DNA of 64,000 bases from Desulfovibrio sp. Fe33 (GTDB lineage: Bacteria > Desulfobacterota > Desulfovibrionia > Desulfovibrionales > Desulfovibrionaceae). The stretch is taken from assembly GCF_028532725.1 (NCBI RefSeq), contig NZ_JAQKGU010000009.1, positions 1-64,000 on the forward strand, given 5' to 3'. This document shows positions 52,831 through 62,063 of this stretch, one piece after another (the stretch's first letter is position 1; the number at the start of each line of letters is the position of its first letter). Below the pieces are notes generated by a model. That model worked only from the letters and a program-made list of their open reading frames with translations. It was not told the origin of the DNA and searched no databases. The position numbers and the translations under genes were made by a program.

Positions 52831-52866
52831 AAAAGCCCCCGTCCTGATGATCCGGGACGGGGGCTT
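52831..52866. terminator. Intrinsic terminator of the RNase E/G gene
   Basis: AAGCCCCCGTCC pairs with GGGACGGGGGCTT across a 9-nt loop; A run on the left and TTTTATT on the right, so usable in both directions. Confidence 0.9.
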
Positions 52867-52891
52867 TTATTCTTCGTATTCGGGAGCGCGG

Positions 52892-54358
52892 CTACTCGTC
52901 GTACTCGTATTCGATGTCGATGTGCACGGACTTGCCGTAGCGCGTCTCAAGGTCGGCCAGGATGCCGCGCTTCTTGTTGAGCAGGTAGATGGCCAGTTCC
53001 TCTTCGCAGTTGTATTCGACGGGTTCTGTGCCGGGCTTGCGCAGGTCGCGGTGGATGTCCTTGAGGGACTGGAGGGCCTGCCATTCCATGTTGCGCCGGA
53101 TTCCAGTGCCCTTGCAGCAGGGGCACGGCTCGGTGGAGATGGCGATGGCGGAGGAGCCGAGCCGCTGGCGGACCAGCTCCATGAGGCCGAAGGAGGAAAT
53201 GCGCGAAACATCGGTCCGGGCGCGGTCGTTCTTCATCTCGGCGCGCATGACCTTTTCCACCTCGCGGCAGTCCTTGGGGTTCTTCATCTCGATGAAGTCG
53301 ATGACCACCTGGCCGCCGATGTCGCGCAGCCTGAGCTGGCGGGCGATCTCGCGGGCGGCTTCGACGTTGGTCTTCAGGGCCATCTTCTGGAAATTCTTTT
53401 CGCCGCCGATCTTGCCGGAGTTGATGTCCACGGCGGTCAGGGCCTCGGTGGCGTCGAAGACGAGCCGTCCGCCCGAGGGCATGGACGCTTCGCGGGAGTA
53501 GATTTCCTCCACCTGCTTGACCAGGTTGAACCGCTCAAGCAGGGAGAGCTCGTTGTCCTCGTGCAGCCGGACCAGGTTGTTCTTGCGCGGGAAGGCCAGC
53601 TTCACGAACTGGTGGACCTGCTCGTAGGTCTCCTTGTCGTCCACCCAGATTTCGGTGACGTCGGAGGTCAGGTAGTCGCGCACGGCGCGCGCGGCCAGCC
53701 CGAGTTCCTCGTAGACCACTGCGGGAGCCTTGACCTTCTGGGCGTTGGAGCGGATGTCGGTCCACAGCCTGTTCAGGTACTTGAAGTCGCGTTCCAGGGC
53801 GGCCTTGGACTGGCCGACGGCAGCGGTGCGGGCGATGAGCCCCACGCCTTCGGTGGTTTCGAATCCTTCCAGCGCGGCTTTGAGCCGGGCGCGTTCCTTT
53901 TCGTCCTCGATCTTGCGCGAAACCCCGATCTGGCTGCGGCCCACGGTGTAGACGAAGCTGCGGCCGGGCAGGGAGAGGTAGGAGGTCAGGAAAGCGCCTT
54001 TTTTGCCGGTGGGTTCCTTGACCACCTGGACCAGGACTTCCTGGCCGGGCTTGAGCACCTTCTGCATGAGCGGGAAGCGCTGGCCCTTCTTGGTGGGCAC
54101 TTCGGTGTTGTAGTATTCGGGATGGACTTCGTCGATCTGGAGGAACCCGTTCCGTTCGGCTCCGTAGTTGATGAACGCGGCCTGAAGACCGTTGTCGATG
54201 TTGTGGATGTAGCCTTTGTAGATGTTGCCCTTGGTCTTGGCCTGATGGACCATCTCAACGTAATATTCGTTGACCTTGCCTTCTTCGGCGATGACGACTT
54301 CTACCTGTTCTCCCGGCAGCACGGAGATGAACATCTTCTGCCGTTTCTTTTTGGTCAT
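52892..54358 (-). CDS. rng: Ribonuclease E/G family protein
   Basis: 488 aa, the length of RNase G or the catalytic half of RNase E. S1-like RNA-binding domain (~40-120; NIYKGYIHNIDNGLQAAFINYG), then the DNase-I-like core with DATEALTAVDINSGK and GGQVVIDFIEMKN holding the catalytic aspartates. The zinc-link cysteines appear as CPCCKGTG. It processes rRNA and mRNA; no long C-terminal scaffold is present. Upstream radical SAM gene is 48 nt away on the same strand. Confidence 0.93.
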   Translation of the reverse strand: MTKKKRQKMFISVLPGEQVEVVIAEEGKVNEYYVEMVHQAKTKGNIYKGYIHNIDNGLQAAFINYGAERNGFLQIDEVHPEYYNTEVPTKKGQRFPLMQKVLKPGQEVLVQVVKEPTGKKGAFLTSYLSLPGRSFVYTVGRSQIGVSRKIEDEKERARLKAALEGFETTEGVGLIARTAAVGQSKAALERDFKYLNRLWTDIRSNAQKVKAPAVVYEELGLAARAVRDYLTSDVTEIWVDDKETYEQVHQFVKLAFPRKNNLVRLHEDNELSLLERFNLVKQVEEIYSREASMPSGGRLVFDATEALTAVDINSGKIGGEKNFQKMALKTNVEAAREIARQLRLRDIGGQVVIDFIEMKNPKDCREVEKVMRAEMKNDRARTDVSRISSFGLMELVRQRLGSSAIAISTEPCPCCKGTGIRRNMEWQALQSLKDIHRDLRKPGTEPVEYNCEEELAIYLLNKKRGILADLETRYGKSVHIDIEYEYDE

Positions 54359-54406
54359 GGGGAACCTCTCGACGAGAAATGTGGGTGTCGGGTCCCGGCG
54401 CGCCCC

Positions 54407-55360
54407 TTAGTCTTCTATGACATGGCCCGTTCCGTGGTAGAATGTCTCCCCCCGGTCATCCCGGCGGGTGACGTCGCCCATTTTTTCCAGGGCTTCCACG
54501 GCCAGGCGGACCTTGTCGAGGTCCGCCCCAAGGGCCAGGGCCAGCTGTTCCGCGGTCTGGGGCCTGCGGCTCAGGGAGGCGGTCACGGCAGCGGTCATCC
54601 GCTCCATGCTCATCTCCTTGCCGCCTGCGGCCCGCCGCTCCTTGTCGCGGGTTTCCCCGCCTCCGAGCGCCAGGCGCCACCGGCTTAAAACCTCCCCGTC
54701 CACGGGGCGGACCCCCTTGACCGTTCCGGGACGGGTCAGCGTGACCACGTCCACCCGGTCGGGGGCAAGCCGTTGGCAGAAAATGCGTAGCCTGCCGAGG
54801 TTCTCGTCGGAATCGTTAATTCCTTCGGCAAGCAAAATTTCCAAAAATATCTTTCCGTTGAATTCCTTCCTGAAGGCGAGGAGCCCTTGGGCTACAGCCT
54901 CGGGATCAACGGATTTGTCCGGCCGGTTAACCCTGGCGAATTCTTTGCTTACCAGGGAATCCAGGCTGGGCAGGACAACGTCGGCCGCGCAGAGTTCGCG
55001 CCGGACTTCGGGGTCGGTCATCAGGCTGGCGTTGGTCAGCACGGCCACGGGAATCCCCGGAAAGAGCCGCTTGGCCCCGAGGATGATCGTTTCCATGTCC
55101 GAGTTCAGGCAAGGTTCGCCCAGGCCGCCCAGAGTAATCATGTCGGGCGGCTCCAGCCCTTCTTCCTTCCACAGGGAAAGCTCCTTGAGAATGTCGGCCG
55201 CCGGGACGTACACCCTGCGTTCGCAGGTCCGGTCCCTGGTGGCTCCCACCTCGCAGTAGACGCAGTCCATGGAACAGATTCGGTCGCCGAGCAGATCGAG
55301 TCCGAGGGAGCGGCCGAGCCGTCCGCTCATTACCGGGCCGAAGACGTATTTGTATGCCAT
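54407..55360 (-). CDS. Radical SAM protein
   Basis: 317 aa. The [4Fe-4S]/SAM motif CSMDCVYC is at residues 29-36 and LGGLGEPCLN is the GGE-type SAM-binding element. The N-terminal MAYKYVFGPVMSGRLGRSLGLDLL is typical of a family of radical SAM proteins found in anaerobes whose substrate is unknown. The last ~70 residues look like a winged helix (SLSRRPQTAEQLALALGADLDKVRLAVEAL). Start at 55360; the upstream frame is intergenic. Likely co-transcribed with the RNase E/G gene. Confidence 0.82.
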   Translation of the reverse strand: MAYKYVFGPVMSGRLGRSLGLDLLGDRICSMDCVYCEVGATRDRTCERRVYVPAADILKELSLWKEEGLEPPDMITLGGLGEPCLNSDMETIILGAKRLFPGIPVAVLTNASLMTDPEVRRELCAADVVLPSLDSLVSKEFARVNRPDKSVDPEAVAQGLLAFRKEFNGKIFLEILLAEGINDSDENLGRLRIFCQRLAPDRVDVVTLTRPGTVKGVRPVDGEVLSRWRLALGGGETRDKERRAAGGKEMSMERMTAAVTASLSRRPQTAEQLALALGADLDKVRLAVEALEKMGDVTRRDDRGETFYHGTGHVIED

Positions 55361-55533
55361 GTCGCGTCGCGTTCCTTGCAGTGGGTATTCCGTAACCCTT
55401 GCCAGCTTATTAAGTACCGTTGCGATTCTGTCAAGCGCGTCGGTGATATCCGTCCGGTTGGAATTAAATAATGGTTCCCACGGCGGGACTTGCGTAGGTT
55501 GGGGCAGATTCTCGTCGCCAGGAGGAGCCTGTC

Positions 55534-57372
55534 GTGTTTGAAGTAGTCCTTTCAACCCTGAGATTTTGCGCCATCGGCCTGGCCTTGTGGCTTTTTATCC
55601 GCGTCGACAGGAGCGTCAGCTACGGTCGGCGCGGTTTTTTGTTTATCAAACTGGGCTTTTTGGTGTTTTTGTTCGCGAACTTTCTGGAGATCGCCGAAGC
55701 GTTGAATATTCCGGCTTGGACCGAGCTCGGCGGTTCCGGCCTGCGCGTCTACCTGGTCGATATGGGCGGCAGGCTGGGCGGGGCTGTCCTGCTGCTGATC
55801 GGGCTGTGGCGCTGGCTGCCGTCCATCCGGACCATGGGCGAGGTCCAGGAGAGGCTGGACCGGGCAAAGGCCGACCTGGAAGAGCATTTCCTGGCCCGGA
55901 CCAGGGAGCTTGAGGAGGAAGTGGGACGCCGGTGCCGCGCAGAGACCGAGGGACGCATGTCGGAAGAGCGCCGCCGCATTCTGTTCGAGAACAGCCCTGT
56001 GGGCATCTCCCACGGTTTCATCGGCGGACGGTTCGTGGAGCGCAACATGGCCTTCGTCCGGATGCTCGGCTACGATTCCCCCGAGGAAATGGCCCGGGTT
56101 CAGGCGCTGGAAGGCGACACCTTTTCCCATGTGGTCGAGCCCGAGGACGTGGAGCTCATCGTGGAGCGGACGCGGACCGAAGATTTCATTCAGGGGCTGG
56201 TCGTTCGTATGCGGCGCAAGGATGGGGCCGTGCGCTGGGTTCGTCTGGACATAGCCATGGCCAGGGACCGGCATGGGAAGAACTATTATTTTTACGCGTT
56301 CGCCCTGGACGTGACCGAACGCAAGGAGCACGCCGACGGACTGGAGCGGGCCAGGCGGCGTTTGAAGAGCATCCTCGACACCCTGCCCGTGGGCGTCTTT
56401 GTGGTTGATGTCGAAACGCGAACCTTGATTAGTGCGAACCCCATGGCCCTGCGCATGAGCGGATATTCTCTCGGCGAGCTGGTCGGGAAGCCCTGCCGGG
56501 GGATTCTATGCGGCGACAATTCCCTGTGCCCCGTGTTCAATGGGGAAGGCGGCGCGTGCGTGGACGAGAATTGGCTGACGGCCAAGGACGGCGGGCGGCT
56601 GCCGGTGTTCAAAAGTATGGTCGCCACCACGGTGGACGGCAGGGAGAGCCTGGTGGTAAGCCTGCTGGACATCTCCGAGCAAAAGCGGCTGGAAGATCTG
56701 CGCGAGGACGTGAACCGCATCGTGGTTCACGATCTCAAGGCCCCTGTCATCGGTGTCGTCAACGTGTGCCGGTATCTGCTCCTGGAAGAGGAGGGCATGG
56801 ACGCCGAGTTGCGCGAGATGCTTCAGGCCATCGAGTTCCAGGCGGAAAAGGCGTTACGCATGATCGCCCTGTCCCTGGATCTCTACAAGATCGAGATCGG
56901 CACCTACGCCTACGAGCCGGAGTCCATTGATCTCATGGACGTGGTGCGGCAGGTCCGGGCCAATCTGGCCGCCACGGCTGAGGGCAGGGGACTGGCCGTG
57001 GAGGTCCTGCTCGACGGTTCGCCGGACGCCGGGGGCGAATTGTTCGTCCCGGCCAACGCGCTGCTGCTTGAGTCCATGGTCGGCAACCTCCTGCTCAACG
57101 CGCTGGAGGCGGCTCCGAGGGACGGAGCGGTCTCTGTCCACGCGGAGACGGGCGACCCCGCGGTCCTGACCATCGACAACTCCGGCGCCGTACCCGCCGA
57201 ACTGCGCGACTCGTTCTTCGACAAGTACGCCACCGGCGGCAAGAAGGGCGGGACCGGACTCGGGACCTATTCGGCCCGGCTGGCGGCCTCGGCCATGGGC
57301 GGAGACATCGGGCTTTCAGTCTCGGACGAGGAGGACAAAACCTCCGTCCGGGTGACGCTGCCGGGCGCGTGA
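55534..57372 (+). CDS. Membrane PAS histidine kinase with cysteine cluster
   Basis: 612 aa starting at GTG 55534 (CAGGAGGAGCC upstream). Three hydrophobic segments near residues 5-22, 35-52 and 78-95, then a coiled coil, PAS1 (~145-265) and PAS2 (~275-385). PAS2 carries four cysteines: C321, C326, C332 and C342 (KPCRGILCGDNSLCP), suggesting a metal or redox site. HisKA has H399 in VVHDLKAPVIG; HATPase_c ends the protein (NLLLNALEAAP, DNSGAVP, GTGLGTYSA). No receiver domain. Confidence 0.87.
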   Translation: MFEVVLSTLRFCAIGLALWLFIRVDRSVSYGRRGFLFIKLGFLVFLFANFLEIAEALNIPAWTELGGSGLRVYLVDMGGRLGGAVLLLIGLWRWLPSIRTMGEVQERLDRAKADLEEHFLARTRELEEEVGRRCRAETEGRMSEERRRILFENSPVGISHGFIGGRFVERNMAFVRMLGYDSPEEMARVQALEGDTFSHVVEPEDVELIVERTRTEDFIQGLVVRMRRKDGAVRWVRLDIAMARDRHGKNYYFYAFALDVTERKEHADGLERARRRLKSILDTLPVGVFVVDVETRTLISANPMALRMSGYSLGELVGKPCRGILCGDNSLCPVFNGEGGACVDENWLTAKDGGRLPVFKSMVATTVDGRESLVVSLLDISEQKRLEDLREDVNRIVVHDLKAPVIGVVNVCRYLLLEEEGMDAELREMLQAIEFQAEKALRMIALSLDLYKIEIGTYAYEPESIDLMDVVRQVRANLAATAEGRGLAVEVLLDGSPDAGGELFVPANALLLESMVGNLLLNALEAAPRDGAVSVHAETGDPAVLTIDNSGAVPAELRDSFFDKYATGGKKGGTGLGTYSARLAASAMGGDIGLSVSDEEDKTSVRVTLPGA

Positions 57373-57443
57373 ACCCCCTTTCCCTTGACTTCCGGCCTCG
57401 CGAACCGTACTCAGGGCCATCATTTTCAGGAGGCATATAATTT

Positions 57444-58331
57444 ATGATCGAACCGGGAAAGCTCATTCTGCTCATCAGCCACAAGGGCAAGCGCTACCTG
57501 CGCAAACTCGAGGCGGGCGGCGAGGTCCACACCCATGATGGCAAGCTGCTCATGGACGAAGTGGCCGAAGCCGGATACGGCCAGTACGTCGAGACCCACC
57601 TCGGCAAGTCCTATCTCGTGCTCAAGCCCACCCTGCATGATCTCATCAAGGGCGTGAAGCGCCAGACGCAGATCATGTACCCCAAGGAGATCGGCTACCT
57701 GATGATGAAGCTGGGCATCGGTCCCGGTTCCACGGTCATCGAGTCCGGCACCGGCTCCGGCGGCCTGACCACCGCCCTGGCCTGGTTCGTCGGCGATACC
57801 GGAAAGGTCATCACCTACGAGCGGCGCGCGGATTTCTACAAGCTGGCGGGCAAGAACCTGGAACGGGTCGGCCTGGCCGACCGCGTGGAGCAGGTCAACC
57901 GCAATATCGAAGACGGTTTCCTGCATTCCGGGGCGGACGCCCTGTTCCTGGACGTGCGCACCCCCTGGGAATATCTCCATTCCATTCCGGAAGCGGTCAT
58001 CCCCGGTGCCATGTGCGGTTTCCTGCTGCCCACGGTGAACCAGGTTTCCGATCTGCTGCGCGGCCTTGAGGACGGCCCCTTCGCCGATCTGGAAGTTCTC
58101 GAGATCCTGGTCCGCCGCTGGAAGCCCGTGGCCGACCGGCTGCGTCCGGACGATCGCATGGTGGCTCACACCGGCTTCCTGGTCTTCGCCCGGTACATGG
58201 AGCCGCCCGTTTCCCGCCCCCGGCCCGAGGCCGTGCCCGCCGAGGACGACGCCTTCGCGGAAGGTCCCGTTTCCGAGGAACTGCCCGGCGAGGCGTTCCC
58301 GGATGACGATCCCGACGCCCTCGAGGTTTAG
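57444..58331 (+). CDS. trmI: tRNA (adenine-N1)-methyltransferase TrmI-like
   Basis: 295 aa class I SAM methyltransferase that makes m1A58 in tRNA. The N-terminal small barrel (~1-75) is followed by YPKEIGYLMMKLGIGPGSTVIESGTGSGGLT, the SAM-binding motif I, then VITYERRADFYKLAGKNL. The last ~40 residues are acidic and low-complexity, an extension beyond the usual ~255-280. AGGAGG precedes the ATG by 10 nt. TrmI is widespread in archaea and some bacteria, and usual in Desulfovibrio. Confidence 0.88.
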   Translation: MIEPGKLILLISHKGKRYLRKLEAGGEVHTHDGKLLMDEVAEAGYGQYVETHLGKSYLVLKPTLHDLIKGVKRQTQIMYPKEIGYLMMKLGIGPGSTVIESGTGSGGLTTALAWFVGDTGKVITYERRADFYKLAGKNLERVGLADRVEQVNRNIEDGFLHSGADALFLDVRTPWEYLHSIPEAVIPGAMCGFLLPTVNQVSDLLRGLEDGPFADLEVLEILVRRWKPVADRLRPDDRMVAHTGFLVFARYMEPPVSRPRPEAVPAEDDAFAEGPVSEELPGEAFPDDDPDALEV

Positions 58332-58346
58332 CAAGAGTCCTATTGA

Positions 58347-58373
58347 GGCCCGCTCCCGGAGCGGGCCTTTTTT
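58347..58373 (+). terminator. Intrinsic terminator after trmI
   Basis: GGCCCGCTCC pairs with GGAGCGGGCC closely stacked, followed by TTTTTT. Confidence 0.9.
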
Positions 58374-58548
58374 GTGTTTTTGGGGCGGCGGTTATCGGGG
58401 AGAAAAGGGGAAAAAGGTGCGCCCCGCTCGACAACGGCGGGTTGAAGAAGTATGTTTTCGGCCCGCATCCGGCCTGCCGCGGCAGGCTGATGGATGATGG
58501 ATAACGACTACCGACGACGGTCCATGCCGTCCACCGAGGACAAAGCCT

Positions 58549-61104
58549 TTGACGCATCACCCCACCTCCGGCGATCTGCTCCGCAAGCGCATTCGGGCTC
58601 ATGCCGCCCGCATGAGCCGCGGCGACGATCCCGTGGAGTTCTGGGCGGCCTTCTGCGAGGCCGAACTGGCCGGGCGCTATGCGGCCGCGCACAGCGGCGA
58701 AGGATGCCTGCCGGATATCGCGGCGGCGCGGATGCGCACCCTGTTGCTCAGTATGCGCACCCCCGTATTGCTGCTCAACGCGGATTTCGAGGTGGAGGTC
58801 ATGAACCCCGCGGCAGTCGAGCTGACCGGAGCGGACGGCCTCGAAGCGTGGTGCCGCGGCGATCATGCGTCCGTGCCCCTCGCCAGGCTCGCTCCCTGGC
58901 TGGTGGGCGCGCTTGAGGCCGGGAGTTTTCGGGAGGACGAAGGCAGTTGCAGGCTCGACGTGCCCGTCGCCTGCCGGGCCGACGATCGGCATTTCAATGT
59001 GTCCGTCTCCCTGACCTCGGATTTTTCCGATCGGCATGACGGGTACGCCGTGGTTCTCGACGACATTTCCGACAGGGTTGAAGACGAGCGGAAGCTGGCG
59101 GGCGAGCGCAACCGGGTGGCCCACTACCTGGATGTCGTCGTGAGCATGGTCTTCGTCCTGGACGCCGCCGGGCGCATTTCCATGGTCAATCGGACCGGTT
59201 GCAGGGAATTGGGGTACGCCGAGGAGGAACTCCTGGGCAGGGACTGGGTCGACGCCCTGGTCCGGCCGGAAAGCAGGGACGAGATTCGGGACTGCCTCTG
59301 TCTGGTCCTTTCGGGGCAGTTGGAAGATGAGGAGGAACGCACCTTCCCGGTGATCGGCGGGGACGGGGAGTCCCGGCTGGTCCGCTGGCGGTGGCGGCCT
59401 CTGGGACATGATGGCTGCCTGCCCGTCGGACTGATTCTTTCGGGCATCGACATTACCGAGCCGAGAGCCGTCGAAGAGGCTTTGGCCGAGAAGGAGCTGT
59501 GGCTGCGCAGCACGTTCGTGGCCCTGGGCGAGGCCGTGCTCATTCTCACGCCGGACATGACCATTCTTGACGCCAATCCCGCGGCCGAGGTCATGTTCCA
59601 GAAAACCCAGCCGGAGTTGCAGGGGATGCCCGTGGGCAACCTGCACGTCAACGCATCCCATTACGAGGAATTTCAGGGCAGGATTCGGGCTGTCTTCGAG
59701 GCCGGGGAGCGCGCCTTGTTTGAACTGTCCCTGAAGCGCGGCAACGGCGAAATATTTCCGGCCGACCAATCCGTTTCGCTTATCAAAGGCGATGACGGAG
59801 CCACGCTGGGAGTGGTCCACGTCATCCGCGACATTTCCGACCGCAAGCACGCCGAGGCCGAACTCAAGCGCAGCGAAGAGAAATTCCGGCGCATATTCGA
59901 GACCATCGAGGAAGGATACATGGTCACGGATTTGGAAGGCATCGTGCTCATGGTCAACCCGGCCACGTGCAACCTGCTTCAATACGAGGAGTCCGAGCTG
60001 GTGGGCAGGAACCTCGATGTCCTGTACCGGCAGCCCTCCGAACGGGCTGTTTTTCGGAAGACCCTGTGCGAAAAGGGGGCCGTCCGGGGCGTGCAGATGA
60101 CCGCCCGGCGCAAGGACGGGAGCATAATCATCATTGAGGCCAACGCACACCAGGTCCTCAATTCCCTGAACGAGCCCGTGGGCATGGAAGGAACCTTCCG
60201 CGACATCACCCGGCGCATCGGGGCCGAAAAGGCCCTGCGCGAGAGCGAGAAGCAATACCGGGCCTTTTTCGAGAACAACCACGCCATCATGCTCCTGACC
60301 GATCCCAAGTCCGAGCGGATCATCGACGCCAACCCGGCGGCCGGGGACTTCTATGGCTATCCGCTTGACGTCATGCGGTCCATGAACATGAGCCAGATCA
60401 ACGATCTGAACCCGGATGAGATGTTCGCGGAGATGCGTCGTTCCATGGACGAGGGGCGGACCTACTTCATCGTGCGTCATCGCCTGGCGAGCGGCGAACT
60501 GCGCGATGTCGAGGTCTATTCCGGACCGATCATGGTCCAGGGGGTGCAGCGGCTGTACTCGGTCATTCACGACGTGACCAAGCGCATCGAGCTGGAGCAG
60601 GAGATGAAACTTCTGGCCACTACGGACGCTTTGACCGGGGCCAACAACCGCCATCAATTTTTTGCCCTCGGAGGGGTTGAGGTGCAGCGGGCCAAGCGTT
60701 ATGAACAGCCGCTGACAATGCTCATGTTGGACATTGACTATTTCAAGTCAATCAACGACACCTACGGCCACGCCGCCGGGGACATGGTCCTCAAGGCGAT
60801 GGCCGCCTCCGTCTCGTCCATCCTGCGCGCTTCGGACATCTTCGGGCGTTTGGGCGGGGAGGAATTCGCCGCCATACTGCCCCAGACCGATATAGAGGAT
60901 GGGGCCGAAGTGGCCGAAAGGCTGCGCCGAACCCTGGCCGGGCTCGTGGTGGAGGTGGGCGATCAGAGCGTCTCCTTCACGGTCTCCGTCGGAGTTACGC
61001 GGGTGGACGGCAAGGACAGGACGGTCGAGGAGGTCCTCAACCGGGCCGACGAAGCCCTGTACAAGGCCAAGCGCATGGGTCGCAACAGGGTTGTCCTGGG
61101 CTGA
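58549..61104 (+). CDS. Multi-PAS diguanylate cyclase
   Basis: 851 aa cytoplasmic protein. About five PAS modules in series (~65-175, 185-310, 320-440, 445-565, 570-690), the boundaries marked by DDISDR, GIDITEP, RDISDRKHAE, RDITRRIGAE and HDVTKRIELE. The GGDEF domain (~695-851) has GGEEF at 769-773 and an RxxD inhibitory site (RASD) five residues before it, so it should be an active, feedback-inhibited cyclase. Translation probably starts at TTG 58549 (GAGGA 9 nt upstream). No transmembrane segments; the signals sensed are unknown. Confidence 0.88.
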   Translation: MTHHPTSGDLLRKRIRAHAARMSRGDDPVEFWAAFCEAELAGRYAAAHSGEGCLPDIAAARMRTLLLSMRTPVLLLNADFEVEVMNPAAVELTGADGLEAWCRGDHASVPLARLAPWLVGALEAGSFREDEGSCRLDVPVACRADDRHFNVSVSLTSDFSDRHDGYAVVLDDISDRVEDERKLAGERNRVAHYLDVVVSMVFVLDAAGRISMVNRTGCRELGYAEEELLGRDWVDALVRPESRDEIRDCLCLVLSGQLEDEEERTFPVIGGDGESRLVRWRWRPLGHDGCLPVGLILSGIDITEPRAVEEALAEKELWLRSTFVALGEAVLILTPDMTILDANPAAEVMFQKTQPELQGMPVGNLHVNASHYEEFQGRIRAVFEAGERALFELSLKRGNGEIFPADQSVSLIKGDDGATLGVVHVIRDISDRKHAEAELKRSEEKFRRIFETIEEGYMVTDLEGIVLMVNPATCNLLQYEESELVGRNLDVLYRQPSERAVFRKTLCEKGAVRGVQMTARRKDGSIIIIEANAHQVLNSLNEPVGMEGTFRDITRRIGAEKALRESEKQYRAFFENNHAIMLLTDPKSERIIDANPAAGDFYGYPLDVMRSMNMSQINDLNPDEMFAEMRRSMDEGRTYFIVRHRLASGELRDVEVYSGPIMVQGVQRLYSVIHDVTKRIELEQEMKLLATTDALTGANNRHQFFALGGVEVQRAKRYEQPLTMLMLDIDYFKSINDTYGHAAGDMVLKAMAASVSSILRASDIFGRLGGEEFAAILPQTDIEDGAEVAERLRRTLAGLVVEVGDQSVSFTVSVGVTRVDGKDRTVEEVLNRADEALYKAKRMGRNRVVLG

Positions 61105-61335
61105 CGCGGGAGCTTTTCCGAAGTTTGCGGCGGGGGGCCGTCAACCTCTGAGAACCCTTTTCATTGGCCGGTTTTTCCTTGAAAAAACCTTGACGTTTTC
61201 CCATGGGTTTGGAATATGGTTCTGAGTTTTAAGTGACGATTTTCACAACTTATCAGGAGCCTTTTCGTGAAATCCCCGCCCGTCCCCTGTGGAGTCGGGC
61301 CGCAAGTGGGCCAATTCACGGATTGTTGCAGGTTG

Positions 61336-61866
61336 ATGATGACTTTTGAATCCATGTTGGCCGCAAGAAAGGCCGAGCTGTCGGAAAAGTGGGCGGAACT
61401 GGTCCTCAAGACCTACCCCAAGGAAACCCAGAAAGTGTGGTCCCGGCAGAAAGATCGATTTCAGAACCCCGTGGGGGCGGCCATCATCGAGGCCACCGGG
61501 GAGCTGATCGGTCATTTGATTGAGTGGCAGGATGCGGGGCGGATCGCCGTCAGCCTGGATAGGCTCATCCGCATCAGGGCGGTGCAGGATTTCACCCCCT
61601 CTCAGGCCATCAGCTTCGTGTTCCTGCTGAAAAAACTCCTTCGCGACGAGTTTTTCCAGCCCATGAAGAAGAATGGCACACTGGACGAGCTGCTCAAATT
61701 CGAGGCCAAGGTGGACAATCTGGCCATGATGTCTTTCGACATCTATTGCAAGAGTCGCGAAGAGGTGTTCCGGTTCCGCGTGGAGGAAGTGAAGCGCGCG
61801 CAGAGCAGTCTGCTCAGGAAGGCCGGATTGGTAGCGGACGTTACGGTCGACAAGTCGACCGATTAG
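61336..61866 (+). CDS. RsbRD_N-domain protein upstream of dsrM
   Basis: About 176 aa, helical, of the RsbRD N-terminal type (MTFESMLAARKAELSEKWAEL; FQNPVGAAIIEATGELI; RIRAVQDFTPSQAISFVFLLKKLL). Such proteins are found beside dsrMKJOP in sulfate reducers, so a role with that complex is likely but unknown. Start choice: ATG 61336/61339 begins the family-like region, but GTG 61267 has a better ribosome-binding site (AGGAG, 7 nt) and would add 23 residues including two cysteines. The end lies 197 nt before dsrM. Confidence 0.8.
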   Translation: MMTFESMLAARKAELSEKWAELVLKTYPKETQKVWSRQKDRFQNPVGAAIIEATGELIGHLIEWQDAGRIAVSLDRLIRIRAVQDFTPSQAISFVFLLKKLLRDEFFQPMKKNGTLDELLKFEAKVDNLAMMSFDIYCKSREEVFRFRVEEVKRAQSSLLRKAGLVADVTVDKSTD

Positions 61867-62019
61867 GGACGCGCCGGGTGTGGCGCACGGTGTAAAGCCG
61901 GGCGAAGTTATGACGAGGGGTGGGGGTTCCGGCCATGCGGCCGGGGTCCGTCTTCTGTGCATATCTTCAGCATCTTTACATCGGCCCCGCCGAAGGCGTC
62001 CCGAAAGTGGCAGGCCGCT

Positions 62020-62033
62020 CAGGTACGTACCTG
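62020..62033. promoter_or_regulatory. Perfect palindrome in the dsrM leader
   Basis: CAGGTACGTACCTG is a perfect 14-bp palindrome ending 30 nt before the dsrM ATG, with further partial pairing on both sides (GCAGG upstream with CCTGC). It could be an operator or an mRNA hairpin. Upstream, CCGGCC/GGCCGG near 61937 forms another hairpin. Confidence 0.55.
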
Positions 62034-62063
62034 CGGTCCAACCTTCAAGCGAGGTGACGGTAG

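Noticed and set aside
61267-61335. GTG start for the RsbRD_N protein
   Set aside because: The ribosome-binding site is good, but the added residues do not look like the family, which starts at the MTFESMLAARK segment. Kept as an alternative.
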